A DNA stretch of 64,000 nucleotides from Bacteroidota bacterium (GTDB taxonomy: Bacteria; Bacteroidota; Bacteroidia; Chitinophagales; Saprospiraceae). Every line of letters starts with the position of its first letter. Position 1 is the first letter of the stretch. The notes under the pieces were generated by a model. The model searched no databases and was not told the origin of the DNA. It saw nothing but the letters and a program-made list of their open reading frames with translations. Both the position numbers and the translations under genes were made by a program. The stretch spans positions 62,001 through 126,000 of the forward strand of contig CAUJDW010000007.1 in assembly GCA_963169455.1 (NCBI GenBank), in the 5' to 3' direction. Shown piece after piece: positions 31,624 to 41,100 of the stretch.

Positions 31624-32901
31624 ATGCTTATGATGAAGTATTATATACCATTGATTTTTCTGTTTTTCCTGCTCGCAGGAGCCTGTTTCCCCGTTTTGCA
31701 GAGCCGGTATGTAACGTCGGCCGACATCGAGCGGCTTCCGCAGCGCTATGATGCCCTGCCGGCAGCAGGCAATAACGGGAGCCCCTGCGGAAGCTGGGAA
31801 TCCTACCTGCCCGACACCAACCACCTGGAGCATACGCCCATGCGGCACATCAGGGTGAATGTGCACTGGATGAACACGGAAGACACCCTGTTCCGGTTCA
31901 CGGGAAAAGAAGCCGAGCTGTATGCCAAAAACCTCATCCGGGCCGCCAATTACGACCTGGACAAGAACCGCAGGATGTACCTGCCCTACGGGAATGAAAC
32001 GACGGTGTATCCCACCCGATACCGCTACGTGCTGACGCCCCGGACGGGAGTAGCAGGCGACGACGGCATTTACTTCCATTACGACGATGAACTTTATTAT
32101 TACGTTCACAGGGGAAAAAACCGGAACCTGTATCAGCGGGCCGTTTTTGACAAATACGGGGTGCAGATGGATACCGTGCTCAACATTTTTATCATGCCCC
32201 ACCACCCCGACAGTGTGGCTTCCCCCACGTACAGCGCTTTCGGTGTTGGCGTCGCCCTGTCCAATGCCGTGAAAATCGCCGGCATCTACGCCAACCACAG
32301 CAAGCACGATGACTACTGGGGCTTCCGGGGAGTCTGGAACCACGAAGTTGGGCATATCCTGGGGCTGAGCCACGCCTGGACACGGGATGGCTGCGACGAT
32401 ACGCCAGAGCACAAGCAGGAGTGTTTTTCCAACAAGCAACCGCCCCCCTGTGATACGGCCACCTCCAACAACGTCATGGACTACGCCGCCGAACAGAATG
32501 CCTGGACGCCCTGCCAGATCGGGCGCATTCACCAGCGCCTCTCGGCAGAGAACAGCCCGGCCCGCAAATTTCTGCTCCCTGCCTGGTGCGAACTCAAAGA
32601 CAGCATGGAAATCGTCATCCGCGACACTGTCACCTGGAATAGCGCCAGAGACCTGGAAGGGCGCCTTACCATCGGGCCCGGCGGGCAGCTCACCATCCGG
32701 TGCCGGGTTTCGATGCCGCCCGGAGGCCTGATCACCATAGCCCCTGGCGGGCGGCTCATCCTCGACGGCGCGCGCCTGCACAACGCCTGCGGCGAACAAT
32801 GGGACGGCATCCTGGTGCAGAAAACGGGCAATTCAGCCGGCAGGCTGCTGCTCATCGGGGATCCGAAGCTGGAAGATATGAAACACGCGCCGGAGGAATA
32901 A
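31624..32901 (+). CDS. M43 (pappalysin-like) zinc metalloprotease lipoprotein, short C-terminus
   Basis: The 425-residue protein begins with a lipoprotein signal (FLFFLLAGAC, Cys21). The protease domain has the metzincin zinc site HEVGHILGLSH (His240, Glu241, His244, His250), downstream Cys-rich DGCDDTPEH and a Met-turn NNVMDYA, as in the M43 cytophagalysin group. The C-terminus starts a repetitive beta-helix-like stretch (GPGGQLTIRC, PPGGLITIAPGGRLILDGARL, CGEQWDGILVQ) that stops early, without a T9SS domain, and the last 50 bases overlap the 3' end of the convergent sensor kinase. It may be C-terminally truncated. ATGs at 31630 and 31633 are alternative starts. Confidence 0.85.
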   Translation: MLMMKYYIPLIFLFFLLAGACFPVLQSRYVTSADIERLPQRYDALPAAGNNGSPCGSWESYLPDTNHLEHTPMRHIRVNVHWMNTEDTLFRFTGKEAELYAKNLIRAANYDLDKNRRMYLPYGNETTVYPTRYRYVLTPRTGVAGDDGIYFHYDDELYYYVHRGKNRNLYQRAVFDKYGVQMDTVLNIFIMPHHPDSVASPTYSAFGVGVALSNAVKIAGIYANHSKHDDYWGFRGVWNHEVGHILGLSHAWTRDGCDDTPEHKQECFSNKQPPPCDTATSNNVMDYAAEQNAWTPCQIGRIHQRLSAENSPARKFLLPAWCELKDSMEIVIRDTVTWNSARDLEGRLTIGPGGQLTIRCRVSMPPGGLITIAPGGRLILDGARLHNACGEQWDGILVQKTGNSAGRLLLIGDPKLEDMKHAPEE

Positions 32902-34243
32902 GCACCGGCTCCATCGGGATGCTCACGCAGAAACGGGCGCCTTCCTCTTCCCTCGATTCAACCCATATCCGCCCGCCGTATTCCTCCACGATCTTCCGGC
33001 AGAGAGCAAGCCCGACGCCTGTGCCGGGATAGGATTGCACGGTGTGCAGGCGCTTGAAGATATCAAAGATGCGGCCGTGAAACTCCGGCGCTATGCCGAT
33101 GCCATTGTCAGAAATCTCAAAATGATGCTGCCCCGCCTCAGCGCGGTAGCGAACCTCCACCCTGGGCGCGCCGCTTTTATTGTACTTGATGCCATTCTCG
33201 GCCAGGTTCTGAAACAGGGAGATCATGTGCACCCGTTTGGCGTACAGGGAGGGCAAAGCATCCCATTCCAGGCTTGCGCCGCTCTTCGAAATGAAATCCT
33301 GAAGGTTAAAGCGGATGGTTTCCATGACCTCGTTGAGGTTGACGACTCCCCACTCCTCCTCTTCGACCTCTTTGCCGATCCTGGAGAATTCCAGCAAAGC
33401 CTCGATGGTAGCATACATCTGCCTGGCGCCGTCTTCGGCAAACTGCAGGTATTCCATCATCTCCAGGTCGGTATCCCCATTGAACCTGCGGCGTATGAGA
33501 GAGAGGAAGCCCGTGACATTGCGCAGGGGTGTTTTCAGGTCATGGGAGGCCACGTAGGCAATCCGCTCCAGTTCCTGGCTGTTCCGCTCCAGCTTCTGGT
33601 TCTGGGCAGTGATCTGGTTTTTCTGGCCTTCCAGAGCCGCGTTCTGGGATTCCCGCTCGGCAAGCAGCGCATTCAGCCTGGCCTCAAAACGAAGGTTGCC
33701 CTGCTTGAGCATGCGCAACACCACCATCATACAAACAAGAATGGCGAGGTGGGCCAATTCAGAAGAAAATGCAGGAATATCAACCTCCGGAAAGGAGGCC
33801 GGTTGCCCGGCCGGCGCCTGATTGAGCAGATACAGTGCGACAATGAGCAGGAAAAAAAACCATTGCTCCCACCTGGAATCCAGGAAAAATATCACCAGCA
33901 CCATCACAAAATAATAACCCGGAACAGCGGCGAACTGCGGGCCGTACAAATAATCAAAAAAGCCGAGAAAAGCCAGGCTCAGAAAGGCGTGCATGAAACG
34001 GGCAAACCTGTAGCGGCGCCGCTCCTGCAGCAGGATCACCATGGAGAAAAAGGGAATGGGCATCCACAGCAGCAGCCCTTCGAAGAGCCTGCCCGTGCGC
34101 AGAAGCTGAAAACACCCCGCTGCGAACTGTATCCCCACGGCCAAAAGGGCCAACTGGTTCAACAGGCGGATGTTGAACCTATCGCGCTCGGAGGCATCTT
34201 CGTGCCGGCCAATATCCATGATCCTCCTCCACCATTCGGCCAT
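32852..34243 (-). CDS. Membrane sensor histidine kinase
   Basis: The 463-residue kinase has six hydrophobic segments in residues about 25-180, a coiled coil (about 185-228), a HisKA domain with YVASHDLKTPLRNV (phospho-acceptor His234) and a HATPase domain with FQNLAENGIKYNKSG (N box), DNGIGIAPEFHGRIFDIFKRLH (G1/F) and GTGVGLALCRKIVEEYGG (G2). This matches Bacteroidota phytochrome/PAS-type two-component kinases of the HisKA 'SHDLKTPLRN' group. No response regulator is adjacent. The ATG at 34243 is preferred; the longer frame to 34423 runs through the degenerate repeat upstream. It overlaps the M43 gene by 50 bp. Confidence 0.9.
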   Translation of the reverse strand: MAEWWRRIMDIGRHEDASERDRFNIRLLNQLALLAVGIQFAAGCFQLLRTGRLFEGLLLWMPIPFFSMVILLQERRRYRFARFMHAFLSLAFLGFFDYLYGPQFAAVPGYYFVMVLVIFFLDSRWEQWFFFLLIVALYLLNQAPAGQPASFPEVDIPAFSSELAHLAILVCMMVVLRMLKQGNLRFEARLNALLAERESQNAALEGQKNQITAQNQKLERNSQELERIAYVASHDLKTPLRNVTGFLSLIRRRFNGDTDLEMMEYLQFAEDGARQMYATIEALLEFSRIGKEVEEEEWGVVNLNEVMETIRFNLQDFISKSGASLEWDALPSLYAKRVHMISLFQNLAENGIKYNKSGAPRVEVRYRAEAGQHHFEISDNGIGIAPEFHGRIFDIFKRLHTVQSYPGTGVGLALCRKIVEEYGGRIWVESREEEGARFCVSIPMEPVLIPPARVSYLPASDPR

Positions 34244-34299
34244 CTTGGAAATGTTACAGTTGGTTGATACTCCCACATGCCTCCTAAGGGAGCCCATGC

Positions 34300-34440
34300 A
34301 GCTTGAGCAGGGGAATGGAAAACGCTTATACCGGCCGGCAGTGGGTTTTGAGCACAACCTAGTGCTGTCGGCACTAGCTGCCGGTGCGGCATATATTTCG
34401 CCGCGCCGCAAAGTTTTGCACAAAACCTGCCGCAGCGGAG
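34300..34440. repeat. Degenerate dispersed repeat, copy A
   Basis: Around 34325-34365 the sequence TATACC..CCGGCAGT.GGTTTTG..CACAA is shared, with about one mismatch in five, with 42048-42085. Within this 240-bp gap upstream of the sensor kinase there is also a GTGCTGTCGGCAC-type palindrome near 34361-34373. The copy is clearer on the minus strand, where both locations read Lys-Pro-Thr-Ala-Gly-x-Tyr-Lys in one frame, so it may be a remnant of an old element. No intact gene is present. Confidence 0.35.
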
Positions 34441-34483
34441 TATAAAAATAGTATTTTTTTTCTACCGGGCTGCAAAGTAAGGC

Positions 34484-37363
34484 CTAATATACTCCTGAAA
34501 GCTCCGGCAAGGCTGGCTCATAGGTATCCAATGCATCGTAGATGGCCTGGTGAACCCGCTCGCGGACGCGCTTTTCAAAAATCTTCCTGTTGCCGGCATC
34601 CGGATAGATGCGGTTGGAGAGAAAGATGAAGGACAAGCCCGTTTCGGGGTCGGCCCAGGCGCAGGTGCCGGTAAAACCCGTATGCCCGTATGACGTATAA
34701 CTCATCCGGGCAGGGAACAAACCGCTCTCAAAGGCTTCTTCACTTGGCTTGTCAAAACCCAGGCCCCGGTGATTGCCGTGCCTGGCGCTGGTAAAGAAAT
34801 CGATGGATTCGGGCCGGAGGTATTGAATGCCGCCGTACCAGCCGCCGTTCAGGAGCATCTGGAAAATAACGGCAAGGTCTCCTGTGTTGGAAAACAAACC
34901 GGCATGCCCGGCCACGCCGCCTGCCAGGGCGGCAGTTTCATCGTGCACATATCCATGCACCAGTTGGTGGCGCCAGCGGATGTCGTTCTCCGTTGGGGCG
35001 ATCTCATCCGGGGGGAAGTGGCTCAGGGGGTTGAACAGGGTGTGGCGAAGGCCCAGAGGAGCGTAAAATCCGCGATAGGCCAGGCTGTCGAGCCCGGCGC
35101 CTCCCTTCCGCTCCAGCAGGCGTTGCATCAGGGCCAGGTTCACATCGCTGTAGCGGAACCGCCGCGCGCGCGGAGTGAGGCGCTCCACATCCGTCCAGAT
35201 CTTTCTCCAGTACCTTTCGTCGAAATAGAAATCTTCCGCTACCTGTATGGAAAAGTGGCCCCTGGGCTCCGTGCAGAAATAGCGGCTGCATCCGGCATTG
35301 TTTTCGCCCCGCTCGAGAAGATATGGAATCACCGGCAAATGAGGCTGCAGGCCCGACTGATGGGACATCAGCTTGCGTATCGTGAGGTTTTTCAGGCGGG
35401 ATTTCCGGCTCAGCTCCAGGTGGTATCGAAGCTTGTCGTTGACGCCAAACCTGCCTTCTTCATAATACTTCATGGCGACCAAAGTAGTAGCGGCAACCTT
35501 GGTCAGAGAGGCCAGGTCATAAAGTGCGCCCGGCCGGACAGGCTGCAGCGTATCATAGGTATGGTAACCGAAGGCCTTTTCGTAAACGACCGTACCGCCT
35601 TTGGCGACCAGCACCTGGCAGCCGGGAAAGGCGTGCTGCCCTATGGCCGTTCCAATTATGGCGTCGATGTACACCAGCTTTTCCGGTGCAATGCCCACCT
35701 GTTCGGGTATGCCGAAGCGAAGGCGGGACTGCTGCGTATGCAACCCCTGCCCTTTGCAGAAACTGTCGTTCAGGCCGAAAGGCAAGCTGCCGCGGGCAGG
35801 CACCCCACCGAATATCAACTGCGCAGCCAGAGACTGGGCCTGGTCGTCGCCGGAGAAAGCCTGAACCACCGCCAGGCTGGTGTCCAGCAGGGCAAGGTTG
35901 TCGGGCCGGCCGAAGTTGACGAGAACCAGCCCGGATTGCCGGGCTGCCTGCAATAGCGCGCCTGCCATAGCGCTGTCCAGGGAAATGCCGTGGAGCAATA
36001 CAAACTGAAGGCTGTTTTTACTGCTGTCTTCCATCCGCAGGTCAAACAGAGCGGACCGGCTTTCATAAGGAGCATACCTGCCGAAAGCTTCATCGAAATA
36101 CCGGCCCTCATCCGCACCCAGATGCAGGATGTGGAAGCGCTGTCCCGCCACTTCGCGCAATGGCAGTATCGAACCGGGATTGGAAGCCAGCACCAGAGAT
36201 TCCTCATTGAGGCGGCGCTGCCAGTAACGCCATCGGCTATCCTGAAAATAGGAAGCAAGGGCCTGCCCTGCGGCGGGCTCCGGCCCCAGGCTGTCGGCAG
36301 AGGCTCCTGCGAAGCCCATCGAGGCAGGAAGGGCGGCCATCTGGCTATGCCCCTTTGCCCTCTCTGCCGGAACCAGGCTCACCCATCGGCGGGCAAGCAG
36401 AATGCGGCGCAACCTGATGTTGAGTTCCCGTTCGCTTAGCCCGCCCTTGCGGAAGGAGGCCTTCAGGTAGTCCAGCACAAAAGTTGGGTTGGATGGCACA
36501 ATGATCAGGTCGATGCCCGCCGTCAGCATCTCGTCAAGATGGGCGGGATCCTGCATTTCCGCTACCAGCAACCCCCCGAACTGCAGGTTTTCCCGAAAGA
36601 AACGCTCCACCTGCCCGGGATCGATCCCGGGGTCGCTGAACAGAGCGGCATCCAGGCGGAAACCCGACAACCCCGCTCTGGCCAGGTGGCGGAAGGCTTC
36701 GAACATGCTGTCTGCAACGGCCGTATCTCCCCGGATCAGATGGGCTGCTGAAAAAGACTCGGCCAGGCTCAGGATGTGGCGTTGGTTAAGGGCGTTTATA
36801 GCCCTTGCGCTCTCCTCCAGGGGCAGTTCCATTTGCCTGTTGCGCTGTTCCCATCGGTTGATATAAGGCGATGGCAAATAGTTGATTTTTAAGGCGGAGG
36901 CCTGTTGGATCAGTATCTCCCCCAGGGCGCCCCGGAGGGTATCCGACGGCACGGCCTGAAGGGCATCCCAGGAAGGCAGGGGAAGGGCGTCGGAGAATGC
37001 ATTGTTGAGCAGCCCGCCGGCAGGCGCCGCGAAAAAGAGGGGCTGGGGCGACAAGCCCTGCAGGGTGTCCCGCAGGCGGATGAACTGTTCCAGGGGAAGG
37101 CCCTGCCACTGAAGCCCGCCGGCTTTCCCTGCTTTCACCCATTGGTAAAGCTCAGGAGCCGGTTCGCCTTTTCCCGAAAGGATGATAAACTGCCCAAGCT
37201 TCTCCTCCAGCGTCATCGACTGTATGCGCGCATCCACAGCTGCTATGTCTCCGCTCAGAAAAGGCGCCTCGCCCGGCATGGGCACGGGAGGGGGTTCCGG
37301 CCGGTGCAGGCAGCCGGTGAACAGAAAACTCAGGAAAAAGATGAACCCTGCTGCTGGCTTCAT
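34484..37363 (-). CDS. Lipoprotein fusing a degenerate GH3 domain with a class C beta-lactamase-like serine hydrolase
   Basis: The 959-residue lipoprotein (FLFTGC, Cys18) has a GH3 N-acetylglucosaminidase-type region (about 38-590: MTLEEKLGQFI, AAPAGGLLNNAF, NYLPSPYINRWE) and a serine hydrolase (about 590-945). The hydrolase keeps S619-LTK622, RFRYSDVN and YGHTGFTG (His894). The GH3 part has lost the KHFPGHG-type His motif: residues 205-220 read SAAHLIRGDTAVADSM. In Bacteroidota this fusion usually retains it, so here the GH3 domain may be non-catalytic. The likely role is cell-wall peptide or sugar recycling at the cell surface, by family. The start at 37363 gives the lipoprotein signal. Confidence 0.85.
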   Translation of the reverse strand: MKPAAGFIFFLSFLFTGCLHRPEPPPVPMPGEAPFLSGDIAAVDARIQSMTLEEKLGQFIILSGKGEPAPELYQWVKAGKAGGLQWQGLPLEQFIRLRDTLQGLSPQPLFFAAPAGGLLNNAFSDALPLPSWDALQAVPSDTLRGALGEILIQQASALKINYLPSPYINRWEQRNRQMELPLEESARAINALNQRHILSLAESFSAAHLIRGDTAVADSMFEAFRHLARAGLSGFRLDAALFSDPGIDPGQVERFFRENLQFGGLLVAEMQDPAHLDEMLTAGIDLIIVPSNPTFVLDYLKASFRKGGLSERELNIRLRRILLARRWVSLVPAERAKGHSQMAALPASMGFAGASADSLGPEPAAGQALASYFQDSRWRYWQRRLNEESLVLASNPGSILPLREVAGQRFHILHLGADEGRYFDEAFGRYAPYESRSALFDLRMEDSSKNSLQFVLLHGISLDSAMAGALLQAARQSGLVLVNFGRPDNLALLDTSLAVVQAFSGDDQAQSLAAQLIFGGVPARGSLPFGLNDSFCKGQGLHTQQSRLRFGIPEQVGIAPEKLVYIDAIIGTAIGQHAFPGCQVLVAKGGTVVYEKAFGYHTYDTLQPVRPGALYDLASLTKVAATTLVAMKYYEEGRFGVNDKLRYHLELSRKSRLKNLTIRKLMSHQSGLQPHLPVIPYLLERGENNAGCSRYFCTEPRGHFSIQVAEDFYFDERYWRKIWTDVERLTPRARRFRYSDVNLALMQRLLERKGGAGLDSLAYRGFYAPLGLRHTLFNPLSHFPPDEIAPTENDIRWRHQLVHGYVHDETAALAGGVAGHAGLFSNTGDLAVIFQMLLNGGWYGGIQYLRPESIDFFTSARHGNHRGLGFDKPSEEAFESGLFPARMSYTSYGHTGFTGTCAWADPETGLSFIFLSNRIYPDAGNRKIFEKRVRERVHQAIYDALDTYEPALPELSGVY

Positions 37364-37477
37364 GCTGAAAACTTTGTTCTGAAACAGGCCTGAACAAGGA
37401 GCGGGCGCGCCGGGAAGCATGCTTCATTTTATTTTACCCTGCCCCCCGGAATTTTGTTCCGCAAAAAGGCGGGAAAG

Positions 37478-38116
37478 TTATACGCCGGCTCCTTGCTGCC
37501 GCCGGCGAAAAAAGTAGGACATGCCCCGGGCCACATCATCATAGGTGTATATTTCTTCCTGACGGTGGCGGCGGAAAAAGCTCAGCATGGCGAAATCGCC
37601 CGCGCAGGCGCCGGTATGCATGAGAAGAACGCCCATCAACAGCCATTGATATGTGAGCGGCGCAAAAAAAATGCCCAGGAGGGAAAAAAAGTTGATGGCA
37701 GCAAAGGGCGCCAGCGCCACCAAATGGAACTGCCGCCGCCCTACCACGAAGTGGTCGGCCATGGCATAAAAGATAAATTTCCGGATATCGCTTCCAAATT
37801 GAACCCTGGGCGCCCCGGCCATCTTATAGGCCAGGCCGTGTATGCCTTCATGAACCGGAACCAGCACGGTAAGCGCCAGAGCCAACCCAAGCGTGCTGAA
37901 TTGAACGATCTTACCCACAGTAATAAGCCCATGGTGGGCCTGCCAGGCGCCCAGGCCTATCATCAGCAGGAGAAGCAGTATATTCAGAAAGATATAAAAA
38001 CGGAGGATGGCCGTGCGGTGTGAAAATTCCTCCTGCACAAAAGGCAGGATATCCTCGTGCCGGAGAGACAGCCAGCACTCGAAGCGGGGATCCTGCCGGA
38101 GTTCTTCGACGGTCAT
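37478..38116 (-). CDS. DUF3267 membrane protein, putative zinc metalloprotease
   Basis: A 212-residue integral membrane protein with about four hydrophobic segments (ILRFYIFLNILLLLLMIGLG, LALALTVLVPVHEGIHGLAY, FHLVALAPFAAINFFSLLGIF, YQWLLMGVLLMHTGACAGDF). The HEGIH (residues 89-93) within the second helix fits the HExxH zinc motif of DUF3267, which resembles site-2-type intramembrane proteases; HTGACAGD may supply another ligand. Its substrate is unknown. It follows the helicase-like gene by 9 bp and is likely co-transcribed with it. Confidence 0.8.
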   Translation of the reverse strand: MTVEELRQDPRFECWLSLRHEDILPFVQEEFSHRTAILRFYIFLNILLLLLMIGLGAWQAHHGLITVGKIVQFSTLGLALALTVLVPVHEGIHGLAYKMAGAPRVQFGSDIRKFIFYAMADHFVVGRRQFHLVALAPFAAINFFSLLGIFFAPLTYQWLLMGVLLMHTGACAGDFAMLSFFRRHRQEEIYTYDDVARGMSYFFRRRQQGAGV

Positions 38117-38125
38117 GCCTGTTTG

Positions 38126-41100
38126 TTATTCTTCTTCTTCGATAGCCGGCGGTTGTTCCTGCCTGATGACCTGGCTGGCCAGGCGTTTGGCCTCCCGCCC
38201 TGGGTTGCGCCACCACTCCGCCGGCCATGCCGCCAGCTGGCGGCAGCCCTCCCCTTCCAGCTTTTTCTGTATGGCGTATTCCCAGCGATAATCGGTAGCA
38301 GGGGTTTGAGCGAGGAAACCTGCGGCGGCCAGGTAATAGGAGGCTTGCCCTGCGGCGGTAGCCTGTATCCGCAAAGGAGCTAAAGCGCTGTGCGGGCCCT
38401 GGCTCCACTGAAGGCGGCCGGGGCCGAGGTATGGGCGCAGGTACTGCTCCACTTCTTCAAAAAAAGCAGCCGGCTGAGGAAAGGGTTCAGCAGGATTGGC
38501 CCAGGCCGGAAGCTGTTTTTTAAGCCGGTGCACCGAGCTCCAGTCACCCATGGCTGAAGCGCGCACGGCCAGGAAATAAGCCCCCAGCAGGCAGGAGGCC
38601 TTATCCTCCGGGCGATGCGCCAGGCTATGGAGGGTATCCGGCGGAAGGGAATTGACTATAAAAACCTGTTTATCCGCCCGGCTCATCAGCAGAAGCAGTT
38701 GTGCCAGCCCCCCTGCTTCGGAAAGCCTCCGAAGGTGCCCGGTGACGCCCCCCTGCAGGCCGATGGCGCCGAAAGTGCCCGATGTGATCAGGATATCGAA
38801 ATGCAGCCCGGCCAATTCCTCCAGCTGCAGCACGGCCAGCCCGTTGCGCTCCAGTTGCTGGATCACTTCCACGCCGGTGGTCCGGCGCTGCTTGATGTCC
38901 AACAGATACGAGGAGATCAGGTCGCGCTGGCCTTTGGTGAAACAGGCAATGCCAACGGAGGGGAAAGTACGCTGGGGCGTCTTTTCGATCCTGTTCAGCA
39001 ACCCGATGATATGGAGTGCTTCGTCGTTATTGGTTTCGGTTTGTTCGTCATACAGCCCATCCACCTGCTCAAAGCTGGCGCGGGCAGGGCCATCGGGCTG
39101 CAGGGCCGGGAATCCTTCCTGCTGCAGCAGATGCACCGGGAACAGCTGGTGCGGGTGGTGCAGGCTGAAACGCCCGGCGCCGGCCGATTCCAGCCATGCA
39201 TACAAGGCGGGTTCGGAGCCGCCCCCAATGCCCGGAGCAGGGCCGAAAAAGGCCGTTTTGCGGCCCAGCCCCATCAGCATTCCGGCTTCCTCGGGGAGAA
39301 GCCCGGCGGCTTCATCCACCAGCACCCAGTCGAACAGGGGCCCGGAGCCTGAAAAAAGCGCTCCGGCCAGATGCGGCGTCACCAGCATGGCGGGCATGGC
39401 CTGGATAACACCGGCGGCGCCGGCGGAAAAGAGCGAACGCCAGTCCTGAAACGCCTCCGCCGGCTTTTTGCCGGCCAGCCACTGGGCTGCCTCCCGCCCG
39501 CTTCGGCGCATCAGGCGCAGGGCTTCCTCGCGGCGGGCCTGCCAGTCCTGAAGCAGGCGGGGCACGATCATTTCGCCCATCTGCCCATAGGCCTGGTCGA
39601 TTTTAGCCAGGGCGCCTTCTTCCGGCGGCAATACAGCTTCATAATGCTGGCGCAGGCAATTGTCCAGGAACCAGCTGTCGAAGGCCGCCTGCCAGTCCTG
39701 TGGGCGCAGCTTGATCAGCGCCCTGACCAGCCGGCGGGCATGCTCGGGGAGCTGCAGCCAGTTGTGCTGCCAGTCGTAAAAATCGTCGAAATCCGAGAGC
39801 GAACGCCGGCTTATTTCCAGTTGCTCGATCAACTCGTCCAGCAAGCGTTGCTGGCGGGGAATGGTGAGCATCTTATTGTGCACGGGCAGGTGGTACAGCC
39901 CACTTTCATTGAATTGTTCCAGCAAGCCCTCCAGCCCGCTTTCCAATTCGCTGAGCTGGCCGCTGAAGTTCAGCACCGGCAGGGTCGTTTTGGGGCTTAG
40001 GCGTTGCGCCTCTTCCTGTATCGCATCCCGCAACCCGCTATACCAGCTTTGAAGGGCGAGCCCGAAAGCGGCCAGCGTTTCCTTCGCCTGCCTGATATCC
40101 GTACCGCCCCCGGCATCGGCGAAGGGAAAGTCGAAACCGGGGTTCAGCCCGAAATCGGTGCGCAGCCGGTTGTAGGCGGCAGCGAATTGCTGCCGGGCCA
40201 AAAACATCTCCTTGTATTTTCCGGAAAATGCCGACCGGAAGCGCAAAGCCCCCGTGCCAGCCCTTTCGAATGCAGGGCCGAAGCGGCCCAGGTTTTCGGA
40301 CAGCTCATCCTGCAATTGCGACAGCCGGCGCGCCAGGCCCTGGTAATATTGTTCGTAATGTCCGGCGAGCAGGTCGGAATAAGTGTTTATCCGGTTGACG
40401 TACCAGTGCTGGAGCCCCTGAGCTCTTTCCAGCAGGGCTTCGGTTTTTTCCTGCACGAATTCGAGCGCTTCCTTTTTTTCCATGCGCAGGAAAATGCCGG
40501 GATGCAGGTTGTTGAGGGGGCTGCGCAGAGTCCCCGATTTGTCGAACAGGCGCTGGCAGGATGCGATGGCGCTGCTCATCTCCTCATACCCGGCTTCGGT
40601 AAACTGATAATCCTGTGCATTGAGCTGAGTGGCCAATACTTCTTTCCCCTCCCTGCGGATGCTCTTCAGATACCTGCCGGCAACGGCCGTCCAGCTTTCG
40701 GCGCCGAAAGCCGGTTTTCGGGAGGCGTGGTAGCCGGCGTCCAGCTTTTCCTTCATCCGCTCCAGGCGTTTGGCCAGAATGCGGTATTCTTCTCCTATGG
40801 GTTCGGGGCCTGCATCTTTGGAATTGGCCGAAGCCCTGAGTATTTCAAGGAAGAGCCCCATGTCGAGATTGACGTCCCGGAGCAGAAAGGAAAGTTTGCC
40901 AAGCCCCAGCTGCTCCAGTTTTTGCTGGATTTGCCGCAGGGCGCCCGCCTGCGGGGCAACAACCAGGCACCGGAACCCGTTCGACAGGCCGTTGATCAGC
41001 AGGCTGATAGCCAGGTGGGTCTTTCCGGAACCCGCAGGCCCGGTGATGAGGCAATGTTTATTTTGCCGGAACAGGGCCGCGGCGCTGGCCTGAAAGGGGC

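Noticed and set aside
30781-32799. A 672-codon open frame on the minus strand across the TPM and M43 genes
   Set aside because: It is antisense to two clear genes; its Ala/Pro-rich part reflects the Gly-rich tail codons on the other strand.
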